Notes under the pieces: generated by a model
What the model was told of the DNA's origin: nothing
The model's input: only the letters and a program-made list of their open reading frames with translations
The model's database searches: none
Position numbers and translations under genes: made by a program
DNA from: Acidobacteria bacterium Ga0077534
GTDB lineage: Bacteria; Acidobacteriota; Blastocatellia; Pyrinomonadales; Pyrinomonadaceae
Reading direction: 5' to 3'
DNA: 64,000 nucleotides
Assembly (NCBI GenBank): GCA_001464455.1
Contig: LNEI01000008.1
Span: forward strand, 62,001 to 126,000
Part shown: in pieces, positions 1 to 8,449 of the stretch
Numbering within the stretch: the stretch's first letter is position 1
Layout: each line of letters opens with the position of its first letter

Positions 1-412
1 AGACCTGTCGCACGCGGCCGGTTTCGGTCAGTTCATAGACATATAACCCTTCACCTGGAACGGTTCGGGTCGCATTGATGACGTAGCCATCGCGGAGTTC
101 GCCGTCCGTTGGTGTTGGCGGCACCATCGAGACAGTAAATTGACCGCGGTTGACCTCAACTCCGGCTGTGGTACCGATGGCACCGGCCATCAGGTTGTTT
201 ACCTCGTTGAGCCGTCCGTAGCGGTTGTTGGTGGTAGCAAAACTAAGCTGGGTCGAAGCGACGGACTTTAGGGTTGCCTGCATGCTTCGATTTTCACTTG
301 CGTGGACTGCTTTTTGAAGATATGGGATGGCGATGGTCGCAATGATCGCCACAACAACGCAAACCAGCAGCAATTCGATCAGCGAAAAGCCGCTTTCTCC
401 TTTTCCTTTCAT
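1..412 (-). CDS. type IV pilin-like (prepilin) protein, partial
   Basis: The gene reads leftward from an ATG at 412 and runs off the left edge, so about 137 N-terminal residues are visible. A short basic leader (MKGKGESG) is followed by FSLIELLLV and a roughly 20-residue hydrophobic helix. This is the classic prepilin-peptidase site, with cleavage between G and F and Glu at mature position 5. The family makes type IV pili or pseudopili anchored in the inner membrane before assembly. An AGAGGTG ribosome binding site lies 7 bases before the ATG. A sigma-54 promoter lies about 170 bp upstream, as is known for pilA genes in several phyla. Whether it is the major pilin or a minor pseudopilin cannot be decided from the visible part. 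Confidence 0.85.
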   Translation of the reverse strand, partial: MKGKGESGFSLIELLLVCVVVAIIATIAIPYLQKAVHASENRSMQATLKSVASTQLSFATTNNRYGRLNEVNNLMAGAIGTTAGVEVNRGQFTVSMVPPTPTDGELRDGYVINATRTVPGEGLYVYELTETGRVRQV

Positions 413-578
413 TGTCTGCACCTCTCTACATTGGGAATTGTGAGAAAAGGTGACATTTTTTGGCACTCGATTTTTGACAAGATTCGGCATCTCGCGAAGC
501 ATTCTCGTCGTGTCACCCTGTTTTCTCATTGGTTTCCCCGTATTTCAGGCGTTTAAGCCTCTCTGAGTCAAATCAAAG

Positions 579-594
579 TGCAAGCCACGTGCCA
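579..594 (-). promoter_or_regulatory. sigma-54 promoter of the pilin gene
   Basis: The minus strand reads TGGCACGTGGCTTGCA, which matches the sigma-54 consensus TGGCACG-N4-TTGCA at every fixed base. The GG and GC are 10 bases apart, as required. Transcription would start near 568, giving a leader of about 155 nt before the pilin ATG at 412. A PilS/PilR-type activator is expected but is not encoded nearby. Confidence 0.75.
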
Positions 595-622
595 TTGCGA
601 GGTTGACGTCGAAGCTTGAAAG

Positions 623-646
623 TTTAAGGTGAAAACACACCTTAAA
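623..646. promoter_or_regulatory. perfect 9-bp inverted repeat between pilin and speA
   Basis: TTTAAGGTG and CACCTTAAA form a perfect inverted repeat with a 6-base loop. It lies between the divergent pilin and speA genes, about 30 bp upstream of the sigma-54 promoter. It could be an activator or repressor operator, or a hairpin. The rest of the 413-740 gap holds the pilin leader and a T-rich stretch before speA. Confidence 0.35.
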
Positions 647-740
647 AAATGCCTGTTGGTTTTTTTTGGTTTTTCTAATAAGCTATTCGTTTTTGTCAGG
701 AAACTTCTGCGAAAGCGAGATCATAGGGAGAACAAGAGAT

Positions 741-2672
741 TTGAGCACCGTAATTGAACAAAGCATCGAGACTTACGGCATCGATAATTGGGGAGCAGAC
801 TATTTTGGTGTCAACCGTAAAGGCAATCTTATTGTAAAAGCTCCTGAGAACGAGAACCTGACAGCTGATGTTAAAGAGATCATTGACGATCTTAGGAAAC
901 GAGGGGTCAACACTCCGGTACTGCTTCGCTTTCCGCAGCTGCTTTTCGGCCAGATCCGCAAGCTGCAGACGGCGTTTCGTAAATCGATCAAAGAATTTGA
1001 GTATGAGGGCGGGCACCTTTGCGTGTTCCCGATGAAGGTCAACTCCAACCGAGCGGTCATTGAGGAATACCTTCGCGAAGGCACGCGTTACAATTTCGGC
1101 CTCGAAGCTGGTTCGAAGGCAGAACTTTACGCTGCACTCGGGCTTGAACAGGCAAAGGATAGCCTGCTTGTGCTGAATGGCTTCAAAGACCGTGAATTTA
1201 TTGAACTTGCTTTCGCCGGTGCGGCTGCCGGAAAAAATGTAGTGATAGTGATCGAAAAGCTCAGTGAACTCGATCACACGCTAGACCTCGCCGAAAAGAT
1301 CCACGCCGAAAATCCCGACGCAGATCTCCCGATAATTGGTGTCCGCGTCAAACTTTATTCAAAGGGCTCGGGAAAATGGGAAAAATCCGGAGGCGAAGCA
1401 GCGAAGTTTGGGCTTACTACCACTGAGATACTCGAAGTGATCCGTCGCCTTCAGGAAGCGGGCCGGATAGACATGTTCAAGCTGCTTCATTTCCATATCG
1501 GATCGCAGCTGACCGATATCAAACGCATCAAGAATGCAATGAAAGAGGCGGCGAGGACTTACGCTAAGATCCGTCAGATGAAGATCCCGATCGAGTATCT
1601 TGACGTTGGCGGCGGTATGGCCGTCGATTACGATGGGTCGCGAACATCGTTCGAATCGTCCGCAAACTATAACGCTCGAGAGTTCGCAAACGACGTAATT
1701 TATGTGATCAAAACGGTTTGTGACGACGAGAATGTTCCGCATCCTACGATCATCCAGGAATCGGGCCGCTACCTGTCTGCTTATCACGCGATTCTGGTCA
1801 CGAATGTTCAGGACGAGATCGAAACTGTCGTTGAACCCCACGATGCCGAAATGAAGCTCGACGCGAACGATCCGCAGATCGTCCACGAACTTCACGACCT
1901 TCGCGATACCATCAACGCAAAAAACTACCGGGAGTATTATCACGACGCTCTGGAAAATCGAGATGAGCTGTTCACGATGTTCAACCTCGGGCTCATATCT
2001 CTCGAAGCGAAGGGCAAGGGCGAGGTACTTTTCTGGGACATTTGCGAAGCGGCAGATAAATTCGCCCAGCTGAAAAAATATGTTGCTGAAGAGTTCGACG
2101 AGCTGCGCCAATTGATGTGCGCGAAATACCTCACGAATTTCTCAGTTTTCCGCTCGATGCCGGACAATTGGGCGCTCGAACAACTGTTTCCGATCATCCC
2201 AATACATAAACTCAACAAAAAGCCGACAGAATATGCTACGCTTTGTGATATAACCTGTGATTCTGATGGAATCGTGGATAAGTTCGTTGACCTGCACGAT
2301 GTTAAGCCCGTTCTCGAACTGCACAAGCTCGTCAAGAGTGAGCCCTATTATCTGGCAATGATGCTCGTCGGTGCGTATCAGGAAGTTATGGGAAACAACC
2401 ATAATCTTTTTGGAATGCCCCACGAAGCGCACGTTTTTATTGGCGAAGACGGTTACATAATTAAGAAGGTTATTTACGGAGCGACCCTCGGCGACGCCGT
2501 CGGCTCGGTGAGGTTCGACCCGGAACAGCTGCATGACACCTTTAGAAAATCGGTGCTGCAGCGGATCAAGGAAGGAAAGCTGTCAAACACGGAAGGCAGC
2601 AAAGTGATCGAATTTTACGAAGATCAGGTAGGAAGCTACACCTATCTTACGCCTAATGGTGGCAAAGGGTAA
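741..2672 (+). CDS. speA: biosynthetic arginine decarboxylase
   Basis: This cytoplasmic PLP enzyme converts arginine to agmatine, the first step from arginine to putrescine. The 643-residue length fits the family (E. coli SpeA is about 658). Visible landmarks are the PLP-lysine motif FPMKVNSN, HFHIGSQ, the phosphate-binding glycine stretch LDVGGG, QESGRY, and the active-site cysteine in CDSDGIVDKF near the C-terminus. The frame is open back to 666, but those extra 25 residues do not look like family sequence. A TTG at 741 with AGGGAG ten bases upstream is preferred. A four-helix-bundle gene and a deoxyhypusine-synthase-like gene follow on the same strand, which suggests a polyamine locus. Confidence 0.93.
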   Translation: MSTVIEQSIETYGIDNWGADYFGVNRKGNLIVKAPENENLTADVKEIIDDLRKRGVNTPVLLRFPQLLFGQIRKLQTAFRKSIKEFEYEGGHLCVFPMKVNSNRAVIEEYLREGTRYNFGLEAGSKAELYAALGLEQAKDSLLVLNGFKDREFIELAFAGAAAGKNVVIVIEKLSELDHTLDLAEKIHAENPDADLPIIGVRVKLYSKGSGKWEKSGGEAAKFGLTTTEILEVIRRLQEAGRIDMFKLLHFHIGSQLTDIKRIKNAMKEAARTYAKIRQMKIPIEYLDVGGGMAVDYDGSRTSFESSANYNAREFANDVIYVIKTVCDDENVPHPTIIQESGRYLSAYHAILVTNVQDEIETVVEPHDAEMKLDANDPQIVHELHDLRDTINAKNYREYYHDALENRDELFTMFNLGLISLEAKGKGEVLFWDICEAADKFAQLKKYVAEEFDELRQLMCAKYLTNFSVFRSMPDNWALEQLFPIIPIHKLNKKPTEYATLCDITCDSDGIVDKFVDLHDVKPVLELHKLVKSEPYYLAMMLVGAYQEVMGNNHNLFGMPHEAHVFIGEDGYIIKKVIYGATLGDAVGSVRFDPEQLHDTFRKSVLQRIKEGKLSNTEGSKVIEFYEDQVGSYTYLTPNGGKG

Positions 2673-2674
2673 AA

Positions 2675-2700
2675 GCTGAAAAGGGGAAAAGGGGAAAGTC
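2675..2700 (+). repeat. purine-rich flank, left of the four-helix-bundle gene
   Basis: GAAAAGGGGAAAAGGGGAAAG-type sequence directly after speA. It has an inverted counterpart at 3101-3134 on the far side of the four-helix-bundle gene, so the small gene is bracketed by imperfect inverted repeats. Confidence 0.5.
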
Positions 2701-2708
2701 CGTTCTAT

Positions 2709-3101
2709 ATGGATCAACCGCCAAATGAACGAAAAAAAGTTAGATGCTTCGAAGACCTGTTCATATGGCAGAAGGGCATAGAGTTTGCGGCGGACATATA
2801 TTTGATCACTGAGAGAAAAGGACTTAAGACGGATTTCGGGTTAAAGAATCAGATGCGAGATGCATCGGTTTCGATCCCGACAAATATTGCTGAGGGTTTT
2901 GAGAGACGTTCTAGAAAAGAATACCTTTACTTCCTAAATGTTTCGAAAGCCTCGGCAGGTGAAATACGCAGCCTACTTGTAGTTGCGCATAGGGTTGGAT
3001 ATCTGGAAACAGGCGAACATAACGTCCTGCGTGAAAAAGCGAAATTTCTTAGTGGATCGATTACTAATCACATGAAGTCGATCAGTAGTTCGGAACCGTA
3101 G
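2709..3101 (+). CDS. four helix bundle protein (23S rRNA IVP / bAvd-like)
   Basis: A 130-residue protein of the family known from genes within 23S rRNA intervening sequences and related to the bAvd accessory protein of diversity-generating retroelements. Diagnostic pieces are a FEDLFIWQKG-like helix, QMRDASVSIPTNIAEGFERRS and the YLYFLNVSKASAGEIRSLL helix. Members form pentameric basic helical bundles thought to bind nucleic acid; the role of free-standing copies is unknown. The gene sits between two polyamine genes and is bracketed by inverted purine-rich repeats, which suggests it arrived as a unit. Neither an rRNA nor a retroelement is nearby. Confidence 0.85.
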   Translation: MDQPPNERKKVRCFEDLFIWQKGIEFAADIYLITERKGLKTDFGLKNQMRDASVSIPTNIAEGFERRSRKEYLYFLNVSKASAGEIRSLLVVAHRVGYLETGEHNVLREKAKFLSGSITNHMKSISSSEP

Positions 3102-3134
3102 ACTTTTCACTTTTTTACTTTTGCCCTTTTTCAC
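3101..3134 (+). repeat. pyrimidine-rich flank, right of the four-helix-bundle gene
   Basis: GACTTTTCAC...TTTTGCCCTTTTTCAC, the imperfect reverse complement of the purine-rich stretch at 2675-2700. It begins at the last base of the four-helix-bundle stop codon. Confidence 0.5.
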
Positions 3135-3162
3135 AAAGAGATTTTTTTTTAATGGAGAATTT

Positions 3163-4224
3163 ATGGTTGCTCAAAAGAAAGCAAAGGCTTCGAAGTTTTT
3201 GACCGTTCCGACGCGTCCGGTCCCGATCGATCGAGATCGGTCGGTAGCCGGTTTGCTTGAGAAAATGGAAGGCGCCGGTTTCGGCGCAAAACAGCTCGCC
3301 GAAGCTCACCGCATTTGGCTCGACATGCTCGACGATAACTCGACGATCTATATGTGCGGTTCGGGTAATCTCATTACCTCGGGCATGCGCCGCTTGATCG
3401 CGTATGTTATCAAGAATCGCTTTGTCGACGTTATCGTGATGTCCGGAAGCGTTCTTTACCACGATATTCACGAAATACTCGGTCGCAATCATTATCAGGC
3501 ACACCCGAGTATGAGCGACGAGGAGTTGGAATCGTCCGAAATTTATCGCGTCGGCGATGTCATCGCTAACCGCGAAGAGTATCAGGAGGCCGACGAGTGG
3601 ATCGGCAGCGTGATCAACCAGCTCGAACTTACTCGTTCGTATTCGATCCGCGAATTCTTACATCTTCTGGGCCGCGAACTTTCTGAGATCGCTCACGAAG
3701 ACGGCATTTTGACCTCGGCGTTCAAGGCACGCATCCCGGTTTTTTGTCCGGATCTACCGGGTTCGGAACTTGCGGTCGGCATCGCCCGTGCAAAATTCGA
3801 GAAGAAGATACAGATCATGTTCGATACGACGCAGGATACGATGGAACTGAACACCATCGCCCAGCGCACACGCCACTCGGGCGTTATCAGCCTCGGCAAT
3901 ATGGACAGTCAGGCGGTCGTCAACATGACCGAGCTTTCGTCATACATCACCCGAACGACGCCGCGTGGACACAAGTACGCGATCTCGATCGCAACTGACA
4001 GTTGTCCGCTCGATATAAGAACGCCATCCTACGGCGGTAGCCACACTTCGGTTTTTGGCAAGCTTGCGAAAGGAGCTACGACGGCTTATGTTCCATGCGA
4101 CCCATCGATCGCTCTTCCGATGATCATCACCGCCCTCTCGCAGACCGCCGCAAAGTTTATGAAAGGCCGCAAACGCCCGACATTCAGCTTTTCAGGCAGA
4201 GAGATGAACGTTGATGTTCCTTAG
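3163..4224 (+). CDS. deoxyhypusine synthase-like protein
   Basis: A 353-residue cytoplasmic NAD-dependent aminobutyl transferase of the deoxyhypusine synthase fold. The GGSHTSVFGKLAKGAT stretch near the C-terminus aligns with the segment carrying the catalytic lysine of the eukaryotic enzyme (WGK motif). CGSGNLITSG near the N-terminus and the VDVIVMSG strand also fit. Bacteria lack eIF5A, so family members are thought to act on polyamines, for example in homospermidine-type synthesis. The nearby speA supports a polyamine role, but the substrate is inferred. The ATG at 3163 is preferred over an upstream in-frame ATG at 3121 because GGAG lies 5 bases before it. An intrinsic terminator follows. 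Confidence 0.85.
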   Translation: MVAQKKAKASKFLTVPTRPVPIDRDRSVAGLLEKMEGAGFGAKQLAEAHRIWLDMLDDNSTIYMCGSGNLITSGMRRLIAYVIKNRFVDVIVMSGSVLYHDIHEILGRNHYQAHPSMSDEELESSEIYRVGDVIANREEYQEADEWIGSVINQLELTRSYSIREFLHLLGRELSEIAHEDGILTSAFKARIPVFCPDLPGSELAVGIARAKFEKKIQIMFDTTQDTMELNTIAQRTRHSGVISLGNMDSQAVVNMTELSSYITRTTPRGHKYAISIATDSCPLDIRTPSYGGSHTSVFGKLAKGATTAYVPCDPSIALPMIITALSQTAAKFMKGRKRPTFSFSGREMNVDVP

Positions 4225-4248
4225 GGCTCAGCAAACCGTATAAGACAT

Positions 4249-4282
4249 AACCGCCGGAAGATCGACTTTCGGCGGTTTTTTC
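4249..4282 (+). terminator. intrinsic terminator after the deoxyhypusine synthase-like gene
   Basis: An AACCGCCG-AAG / CTT-CGGCGGTT hairpin is followed by TTTTTT, 25 bases after the stop codon. Confidence 0.85.
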
Positions 4283-4675
4283 TTAGAAAAATGAAAATTC
4301 GACATTTTGCGCTTGACTTTTTGTTTCTTTTATGAGACACTTTTCTAGATATGGGATTCGTGTCGACAATATTGAGGGGACTCGCAGCAGCATTTGATGT
4401 GTTTTTTCAGTCGGCTGTTCGGTTGCGTGCTCGATGCGGTGCCGCGATAGAGCGGAATGAGGTTCGGATGTCGAGCCGGTTGCGTCGGGTCGGGGAATCT
4501 CATTTTGAACTTCTTTCGTCTGTCTTTGAGAATCCCCAAAGCGATCTTTGGACGCTACGATCAGGCTCGGCCCCTCAATTTCAGGTGAGGGCGGTCGCAA
4601 CAGTCTTGGGACGCATTCTATTCCGAACTTCTCGCGCGGCCCTCCCTGGCGGGGATCATATTCCGGACGCAGTTC
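4283..4675. other. intergenic stretch without a recognisable gene
   Basis: An open frame runs from 4351 into the repeats on the plus strand, but its translation is low in recognisable features and arginine-rich. Overlapping frames on both strands are equally open. I see no convincing gene here. A TTGACT...TTTATGAGACAC stretch near 4315-4336 might be a weak promoter. Confidence 0.4.
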
Positions 4676-4903
4676 GATCCGCGCACTTTTGCCGCCCGCT
4701 TACGCAGGCGGTTCTGCCTTTTGGGACGCACCTAAATTTTGGGACGCGCTTTCGATCCGCGCACTTTTGCGGCCCGCTGACGCAGGCGGTTCTGCCTTTT
4801 GGGACGCACCTAAATTTTCGGACGCGCTTTCGATTCGAGCATTCATGCCGCCCGCTTACGCAGGCGGTTCTGACTTTGGGACGCAGCTATCGGATTCGGC
4901 CGC
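4676..4903 (+). repeat. 78-bp tandem repeat, about 2.9 units, each with a palindrome
   Basis: Units begin at 4676, 4754 and 4832, exactly 78 bp apart. The first two are nearly identical; the third is more diverged and partial. Each unit contains a REP-like palindrome with CCGCC and GGCGG arms around CGCTTACGCA. In one frame it reads PPAYAGGS, in another RPLTQAVL, so it creates spurious open frames. It fills the gap between the terminator of the previous gene and the htrA-like gene. Confidence 0.85.
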
Positions 4904-5027
4904 AAGGGGAAATTTAGTATTACTTGAACATTGGTTACCGTTCCATCGTAGAAGACTCTATATTTACGGCTGACAATTCCTGGTCAAAAACCGTAAAATT
5001 GAAGGATAGTCTGGAGTCATTAGTTTC

Positions 5028-6506
5028 ATGGGTATTAAAAAAATTGTCATCATATTCGCTCTCGGCATTTCGACCCTCACGGCCGGATGCAATACGGGTC
5101 TTCTCAACGGGACCGAGACGCCCGCGACCAATCAACCGCAGGCTCCTTCAGCCCCGCTCGTCGTAGATGGTGTTCGAACCTCGTATGCCGATGTTGTCGA
5201 ACGCACCTCGCCCGCTGTTGTTCGGATCGAAGCCGAACAAAAGCAGCGGTCGCGTGCAACTTCGCAGGGCCCTGCTGATGACTTTTTCCGCCAGTTTCAG
5301 ATGCCGCAACAGGAACGACGTCCACAGATCGAACGAGGTGTCGGGTCGGGTGTAATTGTTTCGGCTGACGGTTCGATCCTCACCAATCACCATGTCGTCG
5401 ACGGGGCTGAAAAAATTAAGGTGCTAATGAGCGACAACAAGTCCTACGACGCAAAGATCGTCGGCACCGATCAGCCAAGCGATCTGGCCGTTCTGAAGAT
5501 CGAAGCAACTAACCTTCCTTTCCTGACCCTCGGCAACTCCGACGCGGTGCGCGTCGGAGATATAGTTCTGGCCATAGGAAATCCGCTTGGGATCGGACAG
5601 ACGGTCACCGCCGGCATAATTTCAGCCAAGGGTCGTAGGACCGGGTTGAGTGACGGCAGTTTCGAAGACTTTCTCCAGACCGACGCGCCTATCAATAGGG
5701 GAAACTCGGGCGGTGCTCTGGTAAACCTCGCGGGCGAATTGATCGGCGTCAACTCGCAGATACTTTCGGGCGGCGGCGGAGGCGGCAATATCGGCATCGC
5801 ATTCTCGATACCGTCGAACATGGCCAAATCCGTGATGGAGCAGCTGATCAAAGACGGAAAGGTCCGACGCGGAATGCTGGGCATCAATATCCAGAATGTC
5901 ACCGACGAGCTCGCCAAATCGCTCGACATGGAACAGCGGAGCGGCGTTATCGTCAGCAACGTTCGGGCCGGAAGCGCAGCCGAAAAAGCAGGCTTGAAAC
6001 GCAACGACCTGATCGTCGCCATCAACGGCGAAAAGATCGACGACAGCAATGTCCTGCGAAATAAAGTTGCAAGTTCGACTCCGGGAACTGAAATTAAGAT
6101 CTCGGTAATGCGAGAAGGAAAGCAGGTCGATCTGACTGCGACGCTCGATGAATTCAAACTAGACTCCGACGCGCCCGGAACTGAACCTGGAAATGAGAAC
6201 GCTCCCGGGCCGCAAAAAGAATCAGGCAAACTGGGGCTCGGCCTTGAACCTGTAACACCTCAAAGTGCTCGTCAGCTCGGGCTGGGCTCGGACGCGGAGG
6301 GCATGGTCGTGACAGAAGTCGATGAAGGCGGACCTGCGGCTGAAGCCGGCATCGCCCGCGGCGACGTGATCATTGAGATCAACCGAAAGCCAGTGAATGC
6401 TATCGCCGATGTCCGCGCCGCACTCGAAGGTACCAGCGACCGGCCCATCTTGCTGCTTGTAAACCGACGCGGACAGACGAGTTACGTGACGGTTCGACCG
6501 GAATAG
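5028..6506 (+). CDS. HtrA/DegP-family serine protease with two PDZ domains, lipoprotein
   Basis: A 492-residue envelope quality-control protease and chaperone. The N-terminus is a lipoprotein signal with lipobox LTAGC (Cys21), so the enzyme is probably anchored by lipid and not free in the periplasm. The trypsin-like domain (about 55-270) shows the full triad: His122 in NHHVVDG, Asp152 in PSDLAVL and Ser227 in RGNSGGAL. A short glycine run follows the serine. PDZ1 is about 275-375 (RRGMLGINI...AGLKRNDLIVAINGE) and PDZ2 about 400-490 (GMVVTEVDEGGPAAEAGIARGDVI). The ATG at 5028 has CTGGAG upstream. The gene stands alone behind the tandem repeats. Confidence 0.95.
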   Translation: MGIKKIVIIFALGISTLTAGCNTGLLNGTETPATNQPQAPSAPLVVDGVRTSYADVVERTSPAVVRIEAEQKQRSRATSQGPADDFFRQFQMPQQERRPQIERGVGSGVIVSADGSILTNHHVVDGAEKIKVLMSDNKSYDAKIVGTDQPSDLAVLKIEATNLPFLTLGNSDAVRVGDIVLAIGNPLGIGQTVTAGIISAKGRRTGLSDGSFEDFLQTDAPINRGNSGGALVNLAGELIGVNSQILSGGGGGGNIGIAFSIPSNMAKSVMEQLIKDGKVRRGMLGINIQNVTDELAKSLDMEQRSGVIVSNVRAGSAAEKAGLKRNDLIVAINGEKIDDSNVLRNKVASSTPGTEIKISVMREGKQVDLTATLDEFKLDSDAPGTEPGNENAPGPQKESGKLGLGLEPVTPQSARQLGLGSDAEGMVVTEVDEGGPAAEAGIARGDVIIEINRKPVNAIADVRAALEGTSDRPILLLVNRRGQTSYVTVRPE

Positions 6507-6568
6507 CGACGCGCTTTTCGAGACCTTAAGCTTGAATACAGAATGGGGGCGTGCTACAAATTGGCGTT

Positions 6569-7054
6569 ATGTGGAACAAGATATATCTCGCCGCTCTAGC
6601 CTTATCGCTCGCCGTAATGGCTTTTTTCACGATCTACTCGCTCAGCTGGTTGCAAAGCATCGGCGATCCGCGAGCCGCAGCGGCCGGTTTTGAATATCAT
6701 TCCACAGTCTCGTGGCCCTTTCTCTGGATCAGCTCGATCGCTCTTTTGTTGATCGGCAACGCTGTTCTTTGGACGACCCGCCGGTCGTGGGCCATGTGGG
6801 TAACTTTTGTCTACATTGGCTTCTTCATCGCGGCGAAATTCTTCTGGCTCGATCGAAGTTTTGCGTCGTTTCAAACGACCCACGGCCTGACCGCGGGCGG
6901 CATATCCTTCGGCCCCTTCTTCGCGGTGATAATGATCGTGGTGATCGCGGCGATCGTTTTCTTTGACCAGTTCTTTGTAGTTCGAATGTGCGAAAGGATG
7001 TATCCCACAACCCCTGAGGAAAGTGCTGTCGCAGTAGATTCAACCGACGAATAA
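6569..7054 (+). CDS. small integral membrane protein, unrecognised
   Basis: About 161 residues with four likely membrane helices: LAALALSLAVMAFFTIYSL, FLWISSIALLLIGNAVLW, MWVTFVYIGFFIAAKFFWL and FFAVIMIVVIAAIVFFDQFF. The tail is acidic and soluble (TTPEESAVAVDSTDE). I do not recognise a family. The frame can also start at a GTG at 6551. Neither start has a clean ribosome binding site; a GGGGGC lies immediately before the GTG. The gap to the next operon is about 190 bp. Confidence 0.65.
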   Translation: MWNKIYLAALALSLAVMAFFTIYSLSWLQSIGDPRAAAAGFEYHSTVSWPFLWISSIALLLIGNAVLWTTRRSWAMWVTFVYIGFFIAAKFFWLDRSFASFQTTHGLTAGGISFGPFFAVIMIVVIAAIVFFDQFFVVRMCERMYPTTPEESAVAVDSTDE

Positions 7055-7243
7055 ACCGTCGGCTAAAGAACTGAGTGCACGGAACTCGCTTAGTAGTTCA
7101 ACTCAAGTGTCAGAACCTTTTTAAGCGGCGCGGATTTTTCCGCGGTGCCCAAAGAATTTCGACATCCATTCTACGCTCTACGGCCCCTAAGTCCTTTATT
7201 TCTCTACAATTCCTGCGGAACGGCGATTGCCTATTTGAGGGTG

Positions 7244-8449
7244 ATGATAGCCGCGAAAAGCAGAGCAACTTTACATGACCGCGAGGTTCGCTGTGACGGC
7301 GACCATTTGATCGCAGCATTCGCCGGTAATACGGCCGGGCCGACCTTGATAGTCGTTGGCGGACTTCACGGGAATGAAGCCGCTGGCGTGGCCGCGCTTG
7401 AGCGTCTCGCCCCGGCGGTCGCCGAGGTTGAGAGTCTGCTAAAAGGCCGCATCTATTTTCTTGCTGGAAATACTCGGGCCCTCGCACAAGGTGTCCGTTT
7501 CATCGACACCGACCTCAACCGCCGGTGGACTGCAGAAGCGATTTCCGGCGTTTCTCGTGACCGAGCCTCGGAAGATCTCGACTTGGCGGAACTGCTGGAG
7601 CAGATAGATGCAATATTGGTAACCGCTATGGACGAAGTCTTCGTCCTCGACCTTCACTCGACCTCCGCGGACGGACTGCATTTTGCGACCGTAGGGGATA
7701 CGCTTCGCAATCGCGAATTCGCTCAGAAATTTCCGGTAACGATCCTTCTCGGCATAGAGGAACAACTCGAAGGCACAATGCTCGAGTATCTGAATAACGC
7801 CGGAGCCGTGACGCTCGGATTTGAGGGCGGTCAGCACTATTCCGAGAAAACGATCGAGAATCATCAGGCGATGGCCTGGTTGGCAATGACAAACGCTGGG
7901 ATCCTGGCGGCCGACGATGCCCCGAGGCTTCAACTTTCAAAGGATCAACTGGCGACAAGCAGGTATGATTCGCGGATCCTCGAGGTTAGACATCGTCACG
8001 CGATAACAGCGGAAGATTCATTCGAAATGAATCCCGGCTTCAACAATTTTGACCCTATACATCGGGGTGACGTCCTCGGTAAAGACCATTCCGGGCCGGT
8101 CACGGCAATTGAATCCGGCGTGATCCTCATGCCGTTGTATCAAAAGCTTGGCGAGGATGGATTCTTTATCGGCCGTGAGATATCGCCGTTCTGGCTTTGG
8201 CTCTCAGGAGTGCTTCGGCGGGCCGGTATTCAGAAAATGATCCACATTCTGCCGGGCGTAAGTCGCGTGCCGGGCGATCCCTCGACCCTCATCGTAAACA
8301 CCGCCGTTGCCCGCCTTTTCCCCCTACAGGTATTCCATCTGCTCGGATTTCGCCGCCGCAGGTGGGATGGAAACCAGCTGACCGTCGGTCGCAGAAAACA
8401 CGATACGAGCGGCCCATTCAAATGGAAAGGAGAACCGAATGGGCGATAA
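7244..8449 (+). CDS. succinylglutamate desuccinylase / aspartoacylase family hydrolase
   Basis: About 401 residues of the zinc-dependent AstE/AspA family (carboxypeptidase M14-like), which cleaves N-acyl amino acids. Zinc ligands are visible in GGLHGNEAAG (His and Glu) and VLDLHSTS (His), with the catalytic Glu likely in LGFEGGQH. The exact substrate cannot be read from sequence. The frame is open from 7145, but residues upstream of the GTG/ATG pair at 7241/7244 look non-coding; the ATG is preferred. The 3' end overlaps the next gene by 11 bp, so this is the first gene of a translationally coupled operon with a GCS2-like ligase, suggesting related glutamyl or acyl-amino-acid metabolism. Confidence 0.82.
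   Translation: MIAAKSRATLHDREVRCDGDHLIAAFAGNTAGPTLIVVGGLHGNEAAGVAALERLAPAVAEVESLLKGRIYFLAGNTRALAQGVRFIDTDLNRRWTAEAISGVSRDRASEDLDLAELLEQIDAILVTAMDEVFVLDLHSTSADGLHFATVGDTLRNREFAQKFPVTILLGIEEQLEGTMLEYLNNAGAVTLGFEGGQHYSEKTIENHQAMAWLAMTNAGILAADDAPRLQLSKDQLATSRYDSRILEVRHRHAITAEDSFEMNPGFNNFDPIHRGDVLGKDHSGPVTAIESGVILMPLYQKLGEDGFFIGREISPFWLWLSGVLRRAGIQKMIHILPGVSRVPGDPSTLIVNTAVARLFPLQVFHLLGFRRRRWDGNQLTVGRRKHDTSGPFKWKGEPNGR

Noticed and set aside
4351-4973. Two overlapping plus-strand open frames of 188 and 141 residues
   Set aside because: They are created by the 78-bp repeat, lack family features and ribosome binding sites, and overlap each other in different frames.
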